A DNA stretch of 64,000 nt, from the NCBI GenBank assembly GCA_030435675.1, contig CM059625.1, positions 7,316,001-7,380,000 on the forward strand, read 5' to 3'. The stretch is from Steinernema hermaphroditum (lineage: Eukaryota > Nematoda > Chromadorea > Rhabditida > Steinernematidae). Made by a program: the position numbers and the translations under genes. Below are positions 63,903 to 64,000 of the stretch, one piece after another. Position 1 is the stretch's first letter. Every line of letters begins with the position of its first letter. The notes beneath the pieces are model-generated. The model searched no databases, was not told the origin of the DNA, and worked only from the letters and a program-made list of their open reading frames with translations.

Positions 63903-64000
63903 TCCCCAACCTCGATGCCCTACCTCGCTCGTCCGAAGCGTCAGCTCTTCAGACAGGGAATCTGTCTATATGTCTCGATGCCCTACCTCCGATGCGTCGA
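63903..64000 (+). repeat. Last monomer, irregular, cut by window edge
   Basis: The unit starts tccccaacctcgatgcccta and then reads cctcgctcgtccgaag, a hybrid of short unit and A region. It runs to the last base without its final g, so the array continues past the window. Confidence 0.85.

Larger units (their letters stand above)
1..64000 (+). repeat. 92-bp tandem satellite array filling the window
   Basis: Monomer starts at 1, 93, 185 and 277 are exactly 92 bp apart and the pattern continues to the last base, which falls one base short of completing a unit. The array therefore extends beyond both edges. Units vary mainly at a few recurrent positions and are otherwise nearly identical, and 36-bp short units are inserted among them. 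The canonical unit has 32 C, 19 G, 18 A and 23 T, so this strand is pyrimidine-rich. No interruption by unique DNA, transposon or gene was found. Such arrays are typical of eukaryotic centromeric, pericentromeric or subtelomeric heterochromatin; which of these applies is not visible. The satellite family is not one I recognise. Confidence 0.98.

Noticed and set aside
1..64000. CRISPR array
   Set aside because: Regular short repeats were considered, but there are no unique spacers: the whole period is repeated. The unit length and array size also do not fit.
1..64000. Telomeric repeats, rDNA spacer, tRNA or 5S clusters
   Set aside because: No TTAGGG-type or related short telomere motif is present, and I see no tRNA cloverleaf or rRNA-like sequence in the monomer.

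Overview
The whole 64-kb window is one uninterrupted tandem satellite array, with no unique sequence at either edge. The monomer is 92 bp: successive copies start at positions 1, 93, 185 and 277. A second, 36-bp unit is interspersed; it is a short form of the same monomer, so 92+36 = 128-bp composites are common. From the unit lengths I estimate 600-650 full monomers (not counted one by one). I see no protein gene, rRNA, tRNA, mobile element, CRISPR array or unique DNA. An array of this size and homogeneity is what eukaryotic satellite DNA (centromeric, pericentromeric or subtelomeric heterochromatin) looks like. The species and even the kingdom cannot be read from the sequence. The canonical monomer is about 55% GC and not CpG-depleted (8 CpG per 92 bp), which hints at a lineage without heavy CpG methylation or at a young array.

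Monomer anatomy, counting from the t of tccccaacct: an A sub-repeat at 9-33; inside it and just beyond, a 17-bp motif at 18-34 that resembles the mammalian CENP-B box; a spacer at 34-64 with a perfect 6-bp-arm inverted repeat (42-47 with 53-58); and a B sub-repeat at 65-89 that matches A at 21 of 25 bases. The 92-bp unit is therefore an ancient internal duplication with 56-bp and 36-bp spacings, and the 36-bp unit is what exchange or deletion between B and A would give. Variation is concentrated at a few recurrent sites (positions 1, 3, 14, 15, 17, 38, 80, 84, 85, 87). Blocks 18-37 and 39-79 are almost invariant.

Layout: composition is the same from end to end. What changes is the order of monomer variants and the presence, at of the order of 100 places, of short irregular junctions where a unit is truncated, scrambled or partly duplicated. 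I list the clearest. Several rare junctions recur 6-25 kb apart, so segments of the array have been copied over long distances.

Very long forward open frames (thousands of codons) run across the array in all three + frames. They are not genes here. The 92-bp unit has no stop in any forward frame and an ATG in each, and because 92 is not a multiple of 3 every frame cycles through the same 276-bp, 92-residue period. Indels that are not multiples of 3 occur throughout and do not matter. The minus strand is closed in every frame in every monomer.
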